From: Methanolinea sp.
GTDB taxonomy: Archaea > Halobacteriota > Methanomicrobia > Methanomicrobiales > Methanospirillaceae
Length of the DNA stretch: 6,694 bases
Assembly: GCA_013331225.1 (NCBI GenBank)
Contig: DUGV01000143.1
Location: 181-6,874 of the forward strand
Reading direction: 5' to 3'
Each line of letters begins with the position of its first letter. Position 1 is the first letter of the stretch. This document shows, in pieces, positions 1 to 5,792 of this stretch. The position numbers were made by a program, and so were the translations under genes. The notes beneath the pieces are model-generated. The model had not been told where the DNA came from. It saw only the letters and a program-made list of their open reading frames with translations, and did not search any database.

Positions 1-242
1 TCCACATGTTGATGATCCACATCAAGAAGTACTACGAAACCATCACCAGCCATGAAATCCCCACAAAACGCTATAACTCCCTTCATATCTCTCCTGTTCA
101 TATCCACAAAAATAAGAAGTGCCACAAGGACGCAATCCTTGCCCTGGGCGACGAGATCGTCACTCACCTTCAGAGCACCCAGATGGTGCCGGTGGGTTAC
201 GCCACCGAGACTGCATCAGAGAAGGTCGCAGCCGAACACTAA
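1..242 (+). CDS. UPF0058 family protein, C-terminal part (5' end outside window)
   Basis: This is the end of a small archaeal protein of unknown function. The visible frame begins with the codon at base 3 and runs to TAA at 240-242, about 79 residues. The central segment, YNSLHISPVHIHKNKKCHKD, followed by AILALGDEIV, matches my recollection of the UPF0058 pattern (a Tyr-x-x-Leu, then Ser-Pro-x-His-x-His-Lys-x-Lys, then a hydrophobic helix). Family members are usually about 80-100 residues and begin with a short helix of the type KEELLHLH before the segment HMLMIHIKKYYE seen here. I therefore infer that some ten N-terminal residues lie upstream, and that the in-frame ATGs at 6 and 12 are internal. 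Bases 50-120 are more AT-rich than the rest of the window, but the frame keeps the same third-position preference. It ends six bases before elp3, so the two may be co-transcribed. No function is assigned. Confidence 0.75.
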   Translation, partial: HMLMIHIKKYYETITSHEIPTKRYNSLHISPVHIHKNKKCHKDAILALGDEIVTHLQSTQMVPVGYATETASEKVAAEH

Positions 243-248
243 CCTTGC

Positions 249-1823
249 ATGGCACGCCCCGATATCTCCCGGGAGATACTCGAGGCAATTTTTTCCCGGG
301 ACGCCGCCCCGGGAGACATCACGCGGATAAAAATAGAGGTCTGCAAAAAATACGGAGCTGCAGCCGTCCCGAAGAACTCGGCTCTCCTTGCCGCCGCCCT
401 GCCAGGCGAACGGGAGCGGCTCAGGGCACTCCTCCTCGTGAAACCGACCCGCACCCTCTCTGGTGTCGCACCAGTTGCCGTGATGACATCTCCCTCCCCC
501 TGCCCCCACGGCAAGTGTCTCCCATGCCCGGGTGGCCCTGACCACCCGTTCCAGTCTCCCCAGAGCTATACCGGGGAGGAACCCGCGGCGCTTCGTGCCC
601 GGGAGCACGGTTATGACCCTTACTCCCAGGTGCGGGCGCGCCTCGAGCAGTTCGAGCTCCTGGGCCACCATGTGGACAAGGTGGAACTGATCGTGATGGG
701 AGGGACGATGACCGCGAGGGACCCCGAGTACCAGGAGTGGTTCGTGGCTTCCTGCATCCGGGCCATGAACGAGTACCGTGGGCACCCGGCGGGGGCCGCG
801 ACCGATACCGCATCCGTCTTCCTCCAGAACGAGATGTCGCCGGTTCGATGCGTCGCCACGACCTTTGAGACCCGGCCTGACTGGTGCCGGGAGGAGCACG
901 TCGAACGGATGCTTGCGCTCGGGGTAACCAAGGTCGAGCTCGGCGTCCAGCACCTTGACGACCGCATCCTCGCCTACAACCGCAGGGGCTGCACGGTGGA
1001 GGATACCATCGCCGCAAACCGGCTGCTGCGGGACGCCGGGATCAAGGTCGGGTTCCACGTGATGCCCAACCTCCCGGGGAGCAGCATAGAGCGTGACCGG
1101 TGGATGTTCCAGGAGCTCTTCGAAAACCCTGACTTCCGGCCGGACTTCCTGAAGATCTACCCGACACTTGTCACCCCGGGATCCGAGATCGAGTCGCTCT
1201 GGATGAGGGGGAGGTACGCTCCCTACGACGAGGACGACCTGATCGGCCTGGTGGCATACGGAAAGTCGCTCCTCCCCGAGTACGTCCGGCTCCAGCGGAT
1301 CCAGCGCGACATCCCCGCGAAACTGATCGTAGCCGGGTCACGGCACAGCAATTTCCGCCAGCTCTGCCAGCAGCGGCTGGCCGCGATGGGCGGGCGCTGC
1401 CGCTGCATCCGCTGCCGAGAGGCAGGGAGGAGCGCGGGAGGCGGGGCGGTGGAGTACCGCGCCTTCTCCTATGCCTGCACCGGAGGAGAGGAGCACTTCA
1501 TCTCGGCGGTCTCGGGAGATGCCCTGATCGGGTTCGCCCGGCTGCGGTGCGGGGGGCAGCGGTGGCGGGAGGAACTCGTGGACGCCGCGCTCCTCCGGGA
1601 GCTGCACGTGTACGGGAGCATCGTCCCGATCGGAAGCTCCCCCGCGCATGACCAGCGGCAGCACCGGAGGTTCGGCCGGGTACTCCTCTCCACGGCGGAG
1701 GAGACGGCGCGATCCGCAGGGTACCGCGAGATCGCGGTGATGAGCGGGATCGGGGTGAGGCCTTACTACCGGCGTCACGGATATGAGCGGCGGGGCCCAT
1801 ACATGCACAAGAGACTTTCATGA
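249..1823 (+). CDS. elp3: Elp3: tRNA uridine(34) acetyltransferase, radical SAM plus GNAT
   Basis: Archaeal Elp3 uses radical SAM chemistry and acetyl-CoA to start carboxymethyl-type modification of wobble U34 in tRNA; in archaea it acts without the other Elongator subunits. The 524 residues are close to full family length. The N-terminal tRNA-binding helices cover about 1-75. The iron-sulfur motif CPHGKCLPC gives Cys85, Cys90 and Cys93, followed by the GGT segment (151-153) and an HVMPNLPG strand (270-277). A Cys cluster, CRCIRC (384-389), corresponds to the zinc site between domains. The GNAT domain starts near 450 and ends with AVMSGIGVRPYYRRHGY and GPYMHK. One residue stands out: the acetyl-CoA loop reads QHRRFG (471-476), where the family normally has QHxGxG, so Arg474 replaces the first glycine. 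There is no clear Shine-Dalgarno sequence before the ATG. The gene ends in an ATGA overlap with priS, implying co-translation. Confidence 0.95.
   Translation: MARPDISREILEAIFSRDAAPGDITRIKIEVCKKYGAAAVPKNSALLAAALPGERERLRALLLVKPTRTLSGVAPVAVMTSPSPCPHGKCLPCPGGPDHPFQSPQSYTGEEPAALRAREHGYDPYSQVRARLEQFELLGHHVDKVELIVMGGTMTARDPEYQEWFVASCIRAMNEYRGHPAGAATDTASVFLQNEMSPVRCVATTFETRPDWCREEHVERMLALGVTKVELGVQHLDDRILAYNRRGCTVEDTIAANRLLRDAGIKVGFHVMPNLPGSSIERDRWMFQELFENPDFRPDFLKIYPTLVTPGSEIESLWMRGRYAPYDEDDLIGLVAYGKSLLPEYVRLQRIQRDIPAKLIVAGSRHSNFRQLCQQRLAAMGGRCRCIRCREAGRSAGGGAVEYRAFSYACTGGEEHFISAVSGDALIGFARLRCGGQRWREELVDAALLRELHVYGSIVPIGSSPAHDQRQHRRFGRVLLSTAEETARSAGYREIAVMSGIGVRPYYRRHGYERRGPYMHKRLS
263..316 (+). repeat. 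Overlapping inverted repeats with a T6 run in the 5' end of elp3
   Basis: TATCTCCCGGGAGATA at 263-278 is a perfect 16-bp palindrome starting 14 bases after the elp3 ATG. A T6 run lies at 289-294, then TCCCGGG (294-300) pairs with CCCGGGA (308-314). The 9-mer CCCGGGAGA occurs at both 268-276 and 308-316, so the left arm TCTCCCGGG (265-273) could pair with either copy. These are direct observations; any role in transcript folding or attenuation is inference, since the region is also coding. Confidence 0.5.
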
Positions 1824-2986
1824 AGGCCGCCACCCTCGAGTTCCTGCGTCAGCGTTTCTCCTCTTATTACGCAAAGGAGCCCCTCCTCTCTCCATCGTCC
1901 CTTCCCCAGAGGGAGTGGGCCTTCGTCTTCTTCGACCCCGATTTTCCCGACATCCGGATGCGCAGGCACCTTGGCTTTGAGACGCGGGACGAGGCCTTCT
2001 CCTACATCAGGAGCATGGCCCCCGCGCACATTTACTACTCTACTGCGTACTATGCCAGGCCGGGGGCGGGGACCATGCAGGAGAAGGAGTGGCTCGGGGC
2101 CGACCTTATCTTCGATCTTGACGCCGACCACATCATGCGCGGGCCTTACGACAGGATGCTCTCGCGGGTCAAGGAGGAGACAAAGAAACTCCTCGACATG
2201 CTGGTACTGGAACTTGGGTTTTCGCCCCGCGAGATCGATCTCGTCTTTTCGGGAGGACGGGGCTACCATGTCCACGTCCACGACCTCTCGGTCCGGAACT
2301 GGGGCAGCAGCGAGCGGCGGGAGCTGATCGACTACGTGTGCGGGATAGGCCTTGACCCGGGCCGGGTCCTCGCCCACCGCACACATTCACCCCGCGGATG
2401 GCATCATCGCTATATAGCTGCACTTGCCGAGTACCTCCTATGGCTGGAGAGCCTCGGGGAGAAGGAGAGGGTGGCCGCAATTGCCGGCCTCGAGGGGGTG
2501 GGGAAGACGACTGCTGAGGAGTTCTCGCGGCGCCTTGGCGAGGTCCTCTCCCGCATCACCACTGACCCTGCGTCCCTCAACCTGAAGGACGCGGTCATTG
2601 CAAAGGTGATCCGGGGGCTCTCCGTACAGAAGGAGGGCCAGTTTGCCGCCATGCTCCGGGACAGGGCCGCGCTCGCGGACGAGCCGGTCACGACCGACAC
2701 GAAGCGCCTGATCCGGCTCCCGTCATCGCTCCATGGCGGGAGTGGTCTCCGGGTGACCCCGCTTGCGCCAAAGGACCTTGACGACTTCGATCCCCTCGTC
2801 GATGCCGTCGTCTTTGGCGAGCGCGAGGTGAAGGTCGATCTCGCCTTCCCCCTCTCGATGCCGATCCTCGGCACCTCTTTCCGGCTGGAGAAAGGGATCT
2901 CCGCGGTCCCCGAGGCGCTCGCGGTCTTTCTCTGTTGCAGGGGTGCGGCGGAGATCGCAGGAGGTGCATCCAGTGCACCTGGATGA
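1820..2986 (+). CDS. priS: PriS: DNA primase small (catalytic) subunit
   Basis: PriS is the catalytic subunit of the archaeal/eukaryotic-type primase and works with PriL to make replication primers. The 388 residues carry the catalytic DLD motif in IFDLDADH (Asp99, Asp101), the SGGRGYH motif (144-150, with Arg147 and His150), and a third acidic position near Asp293 in TTDTKRLIRLPSSLHGGSG. The YSTAYY segment before the motif (73-78) is also typical. The notable difference is between Asp103 and the next helix. Many archaeal primases carry a Cys/His zinc knuckle there, but this protein has only IMRGPYDRMLSRVKEE with no Cys or His. The only cysteines in the protein are Cys174, Cys372 and Cys373, so a zinc knuckle elsewhere is unlikely. 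The ATG lies in the elp3 stop (ATGA at 1820-1823), and its 3' end overlaps gins51. Confidence 0.95.
   Translation: MKAATLEFLRQRFSSYYAKEPLLSPSSLPQREWAFVFFDPDFPDIRMRRHLGFETRDEAFSYIRSMAPAHIYYSTAYYARPGAGTMQEKEWLGADLIFDLDADHIMRGPYDRMLSRVKEETKKLLDMLVLELGFSPREIDLVFSGGRGYHVHVHDLSVRNWGSSERRELIDYVCGIGLDPGRVLAHRTHSPRGWHHRYIAALAEYLLWLESLGEKERVAAIAGLEGVGKTTAEEFSRRLGEVLSRITTDPASLNLKDAVIAKVIRGLSVQKEGQFAAMLRDRAALADEPVTTDTKRLIRLPSSLHGGSGLRVTPLAPKDLDDFDPLVDAVVFGEREVKVDLAFPLSMPILGTSFRLEKGISAVPEALAVFLCCRGAAEIAGGASSAPG
2959..2966 (+). promoter_or_regulatory. Shine-Dalgarno sequence for gins51
   Basis: AGGAGGTG lies inside the end of priS, six bases before the GTG at 2973. It is a near-perfect anti-Shine-Dalgarno match, and it decides the gins51 start against the in-frame GTG codons at 2943 and 2964, which lack such a site. 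The resulting N-terminus, [16 protein letters not shown], fits the family. Confidence 0.75.
2963..2985 (+). repeat. Two mutually exclusive hairpins over the gins51 start
   Basis: GGTGCA (2963-2968) pairs with TGCACC (2974-2979) across a 5-base loop. Alternatively, CATCCAG (2967-2973) pairs with CTGGATG (2979-2985), also across 5 bases. The first would cover the end of the Shine-Dalgarno and the GTG start; the second covers the start and the priS stop at 2984-2986. The pairing is seen in the sequence. A role in coupling gins51 translation to priS translation is inferred. Confidence 0.45.
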
Positions 2987-3590
2987 ACTGCGGATCCTCC
3001 TGCTCTCGGAGCGCGAGTCGGGCCGGCTCGTGCAGATCCAGAAAGACCTCTTTTCCTCGGTCGGAGCAGGCCTGGAGACGCATTATTCCAGCCTCTACGC
3101 GTGCGAGGACCCGTTCTCCGACGAGGCGCGGGTCCTCATCGAGCGGATCGCCGCGATACGCGAGACGCTGCTCGACCTCTATCGCATCCGGGCCGAGAAG
3201 ATCCTCTCCCTCGCACGCTCCCAGGAGGACGGGCAGTATGTCGACCGGGAGGAGCTGAAGAAGCTCCTCCCAGAAGAGAAGGACATGTTTGACCAGGTGG
3301 TCCTTGCCCTCGAGCAGGCCCGCTGCCGGCTGGTTGACGGGTCGGTTCCGCGGGCGCCCTCCCACCTGGGGAGCGAGAGGGAGGCGGACCGCTGCGCATC
3401 GGTCCTTGCCGCCGCTGCCGAGAGGCCTGCCTTCGTGGTCTCACGGGTCCTGCAGGACATGGAGCCGTTCATGGGCGTGGACGGGCACATTTACCACCTG
3501 CAGCGCGAGGACCTGGTGACCATTCCCGAGCGGAACGCCGAGGTCCTCTGTGAGCGCAACATAGTCTTAAATATCAATCCGGGCAAATAA
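2973..3590 (+). CDS. GINS complex subunit Gins51
   Basis: Gins51 is a subunit of the GINS complex, which with MCM and the Cdc45/RecJ-type partner forms the archaeal replicative helicase. With the GTG start at 2973 it has 205 residues. The N-terminal helical A domain (about 1-120) begins [20 protein letters not shown], a typical Gins51 opening. After a variable linker (about 121-153) comes the small C-terminal B domain, with [18 protein letters not shown] and [19 protein letters not shown] (roughly 159-196). The order A-then-B identifies the 51 type rather than the 23 type. No Gins23 gene is visible, and many euryarchaea build the complex from Gins51 alone. It overlaps priS by 14 bases, a recurring archaeal pairing that matches a replisome role. 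Its last codons carry the probable promoter of the next operon, including the locally uncommon ATA and TTA codons. Confidence 0.9.
   Translation: MHLDELRILLLSERESGRLVQIQKDLFSSVGAGLETHYSSLYACEDPFSDEARVLIERIAAIRETLLDLYRIRAEKILSLARSQEDGQYVDREELKKLLPEEKDMFDQVVLALEQARCRLVDGSVPRAPSHLGSEREADRCASVLAAAAERPAFVVSRVLQDMEPFMGVDGHIYHLQREDLVTIPERNAEVLCERNIVLNINPGK
3247..3271 (+). repeat. Perfect 10-bp inverted repeat within gins51
   Basis: GGGAGGAGCT (3247-3256) and AGCTCCTCCC (3262-3271) are exact reverse complements around a 5-base GAAGA loop. It sits in codons for the REELKKLLP segment of Gins51. Repeated GAG/AAG and CTC codons could produce this by chance; a structural role is not shown. Confidence 0.5.
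3567..3574 (+). promoter_or_regulatory. TATA-like promoter element for the rpl44e operon
   Basis: TTAAATAT stands out in GC-rich surroundings, about 54 bases before the rpl44e ATG and inside the last codons of gins51. A TATA box here would place transcription start near 3595-3600, leaving a leader of about 30 bases with a GAGG Shine-Dalgarno at 3616-3619. A second AT-rich candidate, AAATAATA at 3585-3592, would give a much shorter leader. There is no strong purine-rich BRE upstream, so the exact element is uncertain. Confidence 0.5.
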
Positions 3591-3594
3591 TACT

Positions 3595-3607
3595 GATATT
3601 CGATATC
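3595..3607 (+). promoter_or_regulatory. Palindrome at the predicted start of the rpl44e transcript
   Basis: GATAT-TCG-ATATC is a perfect inverted repeat lying in the only sizeable gap of the window (3591-3627), where transcription from the TATA-like element at 3567 would be expected to begin. It could be an operator, or simply an AT-rich start region; nothing else in the sequence decides between these. Confidence 0.3.
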
Positions 3608-3627
3608 CTGAATACGAGGCCATATCT

Positions 3628-3906
3628 ATGAAAATGCCAGTCAAATTCAAGACATACTGCCCATTCTGCCGCTCACACCAGGTCCATGAGGTGGAGAAGG
3701 TCAAGAAGAGCAGGACCTCCGGACTGCACTGGATCGACAGGCAGAAGGCAAGGAGGAGCACAGTGGGAAGCATGGGGAAGTTCTCCAAGGTTCCCGGAGG
3801 GGACAAGCCCACCAAGAAGATCAACGTGCGCTACCGGTGCAGCACCTGCAAGAAGGCACACCTTCGCGGCGGGTTCCGGGCAGGCAAGTTCGAATTGACG
3901 GAGTGA
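3628..3906 (+). CDS. rpl44e: 50S ribosomal protein L44e (eL42)
   Basis: This small zinc protein of the large ribosomal subunit lies near the E site. The 92-residue length and the opening [14 protein letters not shown] are typical. Two CxxC pairs, Cys11/Cys14 and Cys71/Cys74, form the zinc site. The basic central stretch (roughly 25-69, including [12 protein letters not shown] and GGDKPTKK) is the rRNA-binding part. The ATG has a GAGG Shine-Dalgarno eight bases upstream. It is the first gene of the second transcription unit, preceded by a probable TATA-like promoter, and is followed after five bases by rps27e, a common archaeal pairing. Confidence 0.97.
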   Translation: MKMPVKFKTYCPFCRSHQVHEVEKVKKSRTSGLHWIDRQKARRSTVGSMGKFSKVPGGDKPTKKINVRYRCSTCKKAHLRGGFRAGKFELTE

Positions 3907-3911
3907 GGAAG

Positions 3912-4100
3912 ATGGTACGACAACTCAGGGAAAACCGCAGCAAATTCTTCAGGGTCAAGTGCGCGGACTGCGAGAACGAGCAGGTGGTCTTCGAGAAGGC
4001 CAGCACGACAGTCGAGTGCGTGGTCTGCGGCAAGGTCCTTGCCGAGCCATCCGGCGGAAAGGCACAGCTCAAGGCTGAAGTCCTGGCGACGCTCGAGTGA
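3912..4100 (+). CDS. rps27e: 30S ribosomal protein S27e (eS27)
   Basis: A zinc-ribbon protein of the small ribosomal subunit, 62 residues long, which is normal for archaea. The ribbon is formed by Cys17/Cys20 (VKCADC) and Cys36/Cys39 ([10 protein letters not shown]). The N-terminal basic segment, [16 protein letters not shown], matches the family closely. The ATG at 3912 follows GAGGAA at 3905-3910, which overlaps the rpl44e stop and makes coupled translation likely. The longer in-frame opening from 3837 would lie inside rpl44e and add 25 residues unlike the family, so it is not used. aIF2 alpha follows after eight bases. Confidence 0.97.
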   Translation: MVRQLRENRSKFFRVKCADCENEQVVFEKASTTVECVVCGKVLAEPSGGKAQLKAEVLATLE

Positions 4101-4108
4101 TTGGTCCG

Positions 4109-4894
4109 ATGAGCGAGCGAGAGTGGCCCGAACAGGCGGAACTGGTGGTCTGCACGGTAAAGGACGTAAAAGACTTCGCCGCGTTCGTCAGCCTCGACGA
4201 GTATCCCGGCAGGGTGGGCCTGATCCCCATCTCCGAGGTGGCGACGGGGTGGATCAAGTACATCCGCGACCACATCCGCGAGGGGCAGAAGGTGGTCTGC
4301 AAGGTCCTCCACGTGGATACCCAGAGGGGCCACATCGACCTCTCCTTAAAGGACGTGAACGAGCACCAGCGCAGGGAGAAGATCCGGGAGTGGAAGAACG
4401 AGTCCAAGGCCCGGAAATGGATCGGGTTTGCCGCGCAGGCCGCAGGAGTAAAGGCCGAGGAGATCGAGGCGTCGATCTACTCCCATTACGGGGACCTCTA
4501 CTCGGTGTTCGAGGATATCGTCAGCGGCGAGCACTCCCTTGACTCGCTCGGCATCTCGCCCGGTGCGGCCTCGGCCCTCCAGCAGGTCGCACGCGAGAAC
4601 GTGAAGATGCCCCGGGTCACCGTGGGAGGAAATATCATTCTCACCTCCACGAAACCCGACGGGGTGAACATCATCAGGAGGGCGCTCCGGAGCGCCGAGC
4701 CAAAGATCCCTGACGTGGACATCGAGCTCTCTTACCTTGGGGCCCCGGCCTACCGCATCAAGGTCACTGCCCGCGATTACAAGACGGCGGAGAAGGCAAT
4801 CGAGAAGGCTGCAGCCGCGGCCATCGGCGTCGTGGAGCGCGCCGGGGGCGAGGGAAAATTCATCAAGAAACCCAAGTCCGGGAAGACTGCATGA
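4109..4894 (+). CDS. eif2a: Translation initiation factor aIF2, alpha subunit
   Basis: The alpha subunit of the heterotrimeric factor that carries Met-tRNAi to the small ribosomal subunit. With the ATG at 4109 it has 261 residues, a normal length. The N-terminal S1 domain spans about 8-83 (WPEQAELVVCTVKDVKDFAAFV at the start; GHIDLSLKDV at its end), including the loop GLIPISEVATGWIKYIRDHI. A helical domain covers about 84-160. The C-terminal alpha/beta domain, which contacts the gamma subunit, covers about 165-245 and contains VNIIRRAL and AYRIKVTARDYKTAEKAIE. The tail ends in a Lys-rich segment. A GTG at 4097, overlapping the rps27e stop, would add four residues; neither start has a strong Shine-Dalgarno. 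The stop overlaps the nop10 ATG in ATGA. Confidence 0.95.
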   Translation: MSEREWPEQAELVVCTVKDVKDFAAFVSLDEYPGRVGLIPISEVATGWIKYIRDHIREGQKVVCKVLHVDTQRGHIDLSLKDVNEHQRREKIREWKNESKARKWIGFAAQAAGVKAEEIEASIYSHYGDLYSVFEDIVSGEHSLDSLGISPGAASALQQVARENVKMPRVTVGGNIILTSTKPDGVNIIRRALRSAEPKIPDVDIELSYLGAPAYRIKVTARDYKTAEKAIEKAAAAAIGVVERAGGEGKFIKKPKSGKTA

Positions 4895-5052
4895 GCGGAC
4901 GGCTGAGGCGGTGTCCCCTTGACCGGACCTATACCCTGCAGGAGCGGTGCCCCGCATGCGGTGAGCCCACCGTGACCGCCCACCCCCCACGTTTCTCACC
5001 GGAAGACCGCTACGGCCATTACCGGAGGGTGATGAAGGGATGGACGAGATAA
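4891..5052 (+). CDS. nop10: Nop10: H/ACA RNP component
   Basis: Nop10 bridges the pseudouridine synthase Cbf5 and the guide RNA in archaeal H/ACA RNPs, which make pseudouridine in rRNA. The 53-residue frame reads MSGRLRRCPLDRTYTLQERC, then PACGEPTVTAHPPRFSPEDR and YGHYRRVMKG, matching the family from end to end: a zinc ribbon, then the invariant HPPRFSPED linker and a basic helix. Most archaeal members have two CxxC pairs; here the second pair is intact (Cys20, Cys23), but the first reads C8-P-L-D11, so Asp replaces one ligand. The start lies in the ATGA shared with aIF2 alpha, after GGAAG at 4881-4885. Its 3' end overlaps the PAC2-family gene by 13 bases. Its short length makes it easy to overlook. 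Confidence 0.93.
   Translation: MSGRLRRCPLDRTYTLQERCPACGEPTVTAHPPRFSPEDRYGHYRRVMKGWTR
5024..5033 (+). promoter_or_regulatory. Shine-Dalgarno for the PAC2-family gene
   Basis: GGAGGGTGAT sits within the last codons of nop10, six bases before the ATG at 5040. It is the best ribosome-binding match in the second unit and fixes the start of the PAC2-family protein, whose frame overlaps the nop10 stop. Confidence 0.65.
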
Positions 5053-5792
5053 CTGTCCGCTACCTCGGAATCGAGCCTGGTGAGGTCTCCGCCCCCGTCC
5101 TCATTGAGGGGCTCCCCGGCATCGGCCACGTCGGAAAACTCGTGGCCGAGCACTTGATCCACGAACTTGGCGCAAGGAAGATCGCGGAGATCGAGTCGAT
5201 CTTCTTCCCGCCGCAGGTGATCATCGGGGAGAACGGAACGGTCCGGCTCGCGAACAACGAGATCTATTTTTATGACGGCGAGGACCGGCGGATCCTCTTT
5301 TTGGTCGGCGACTTCCAGAGCACGTCTGCAGAGGGACACTACCTTCTTGCGGACACCTTCCTCTCGATCGCGGAGGAGCTTGGGGTCTCCCGCACCTACA
5401 CCCTTGGCGGCTACGGCGTCGGGCACCTGGTGGACGTCCCGCGGGTGCTCGGGGCGGTCAACGATGGCATGCTTCGCGACGAGATCGAGGCCGCAGGTGC
5501 AGTCATCAGCCCGGATGAGCCGGGCGGCGGGATCATCGGGGCCGCGGGGCTGCTGCTCGGCCTCGGGCGGGTGCGGGGTATCGAGGGGATCTGCCTGATG
5601 GGCGAGACCTCGGGCTACCTGGTCGACCCAAAGAGCGCATCACGGGTCCTCGATGTGCTCTGCGCCCTCCTCGACCTTCGGGTCGACGCCACGACCCTCC
5701 AGGAGAGGGGGATGGAGATGGAGCACATGATCCAGAAGCTCGTGGACACCGAGCGCGCCGCCGAGAGCGATGAACTCCGGTACATCGTCTGA
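5040..5792 (+). CDS. PAC2 family protein (proteasome assembly chaperone-like)
   Basis: A 250-residue member of the PAC2 family, whose eukaryotic relatives help assemble the 20S proteasome and whose archaeal relatives include PbaA and PbaB. The evidence is the N-terminal LIEGLPGIGHVGKLVAEHLI (21-40, containing the PGIGxVG motif), the FFPPQV strand (55-60), GDFQSTSAEGHY (90-101), TLGGYGVG (121-128) and GIEGICLMGETSGYL (180-194). The C-terminal 40 residues are helical and charged, ending RYIV. This resembles but does not match the HbYX proteasome-docking ending, because the Tyr is third from last. Position behind nop10 and translation genes recurs in archaea. The substrate or partner of this paralogue cannot be read from sequence, so a direct proteasome role is inferred from family membership. 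Confidence 0.88.
   Translation: MDEITVRYLGIEPGEVSAPVLIEGLPGIGHVGKLVAEHLIHELGARKIAEIESIFFPPQVIIGENGTVRLANNEIYFYDGEDRRILFLVGDFQSTSAEGHYLLADTFLSIAEELGVSRTYTLGGYGVGHLVDVPRVLGAVNDGMLRDEIEAAGAVISPDEPGGGIIGAAGLLLGLGRVRGIEGICLMGETSGYLVDPKSASRVLDVLCALLDLRVDATTLQERGMEMEHMIQKLVDTERAAESDELRYIV

Noticed and set aside
216..1058. A 280-codon open frame on the minus strand opposite elp3
   Set aside because: It lies wholly opposite a well-supported gene, has an Arg/Pro/Gly/His-rich composition typical of antisense frames in GC-rich DNA, and shows no recognisable motif.
2486..2509. Walker A-like GLEGVGKT in PriS (223-230)
   Set aside because: It fits GxxxxGKT by pattern only. It lies in the helical middle of PriS with no Walker B partner, and primases of this type do not use a P-loop.
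2943..2972. A longer N-terminus for Gins51 from GTG at 2943
   Set aside because: The extra residues MRRRSQEVHP do not fit the family opening, and the strong Shine-Dalgarno points to the GTG at 2973.
4020..4298. Repeated GTGGTCTGC in rps27e and aIF2 alpha
   Set aside because: Each copy encodes a Val-Val-Cys segment in its own frame (near 4020, 4144 and 4290); spacing is irregular, so it looks like shared codon choice.
4346..4999. A 217-codon open frame on the minus strand opposite aIF2 alpha and nop10
   Set aside because: Both genes on the + strand match their families over their full length; this frame shows no family features.
5781..5792. HbYX proteasome-docking tail on the PAC2-family protein
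   Set aside because: The C-terminus is RYIV, with Tyr third from last rather than second from last, so the motif is not met.
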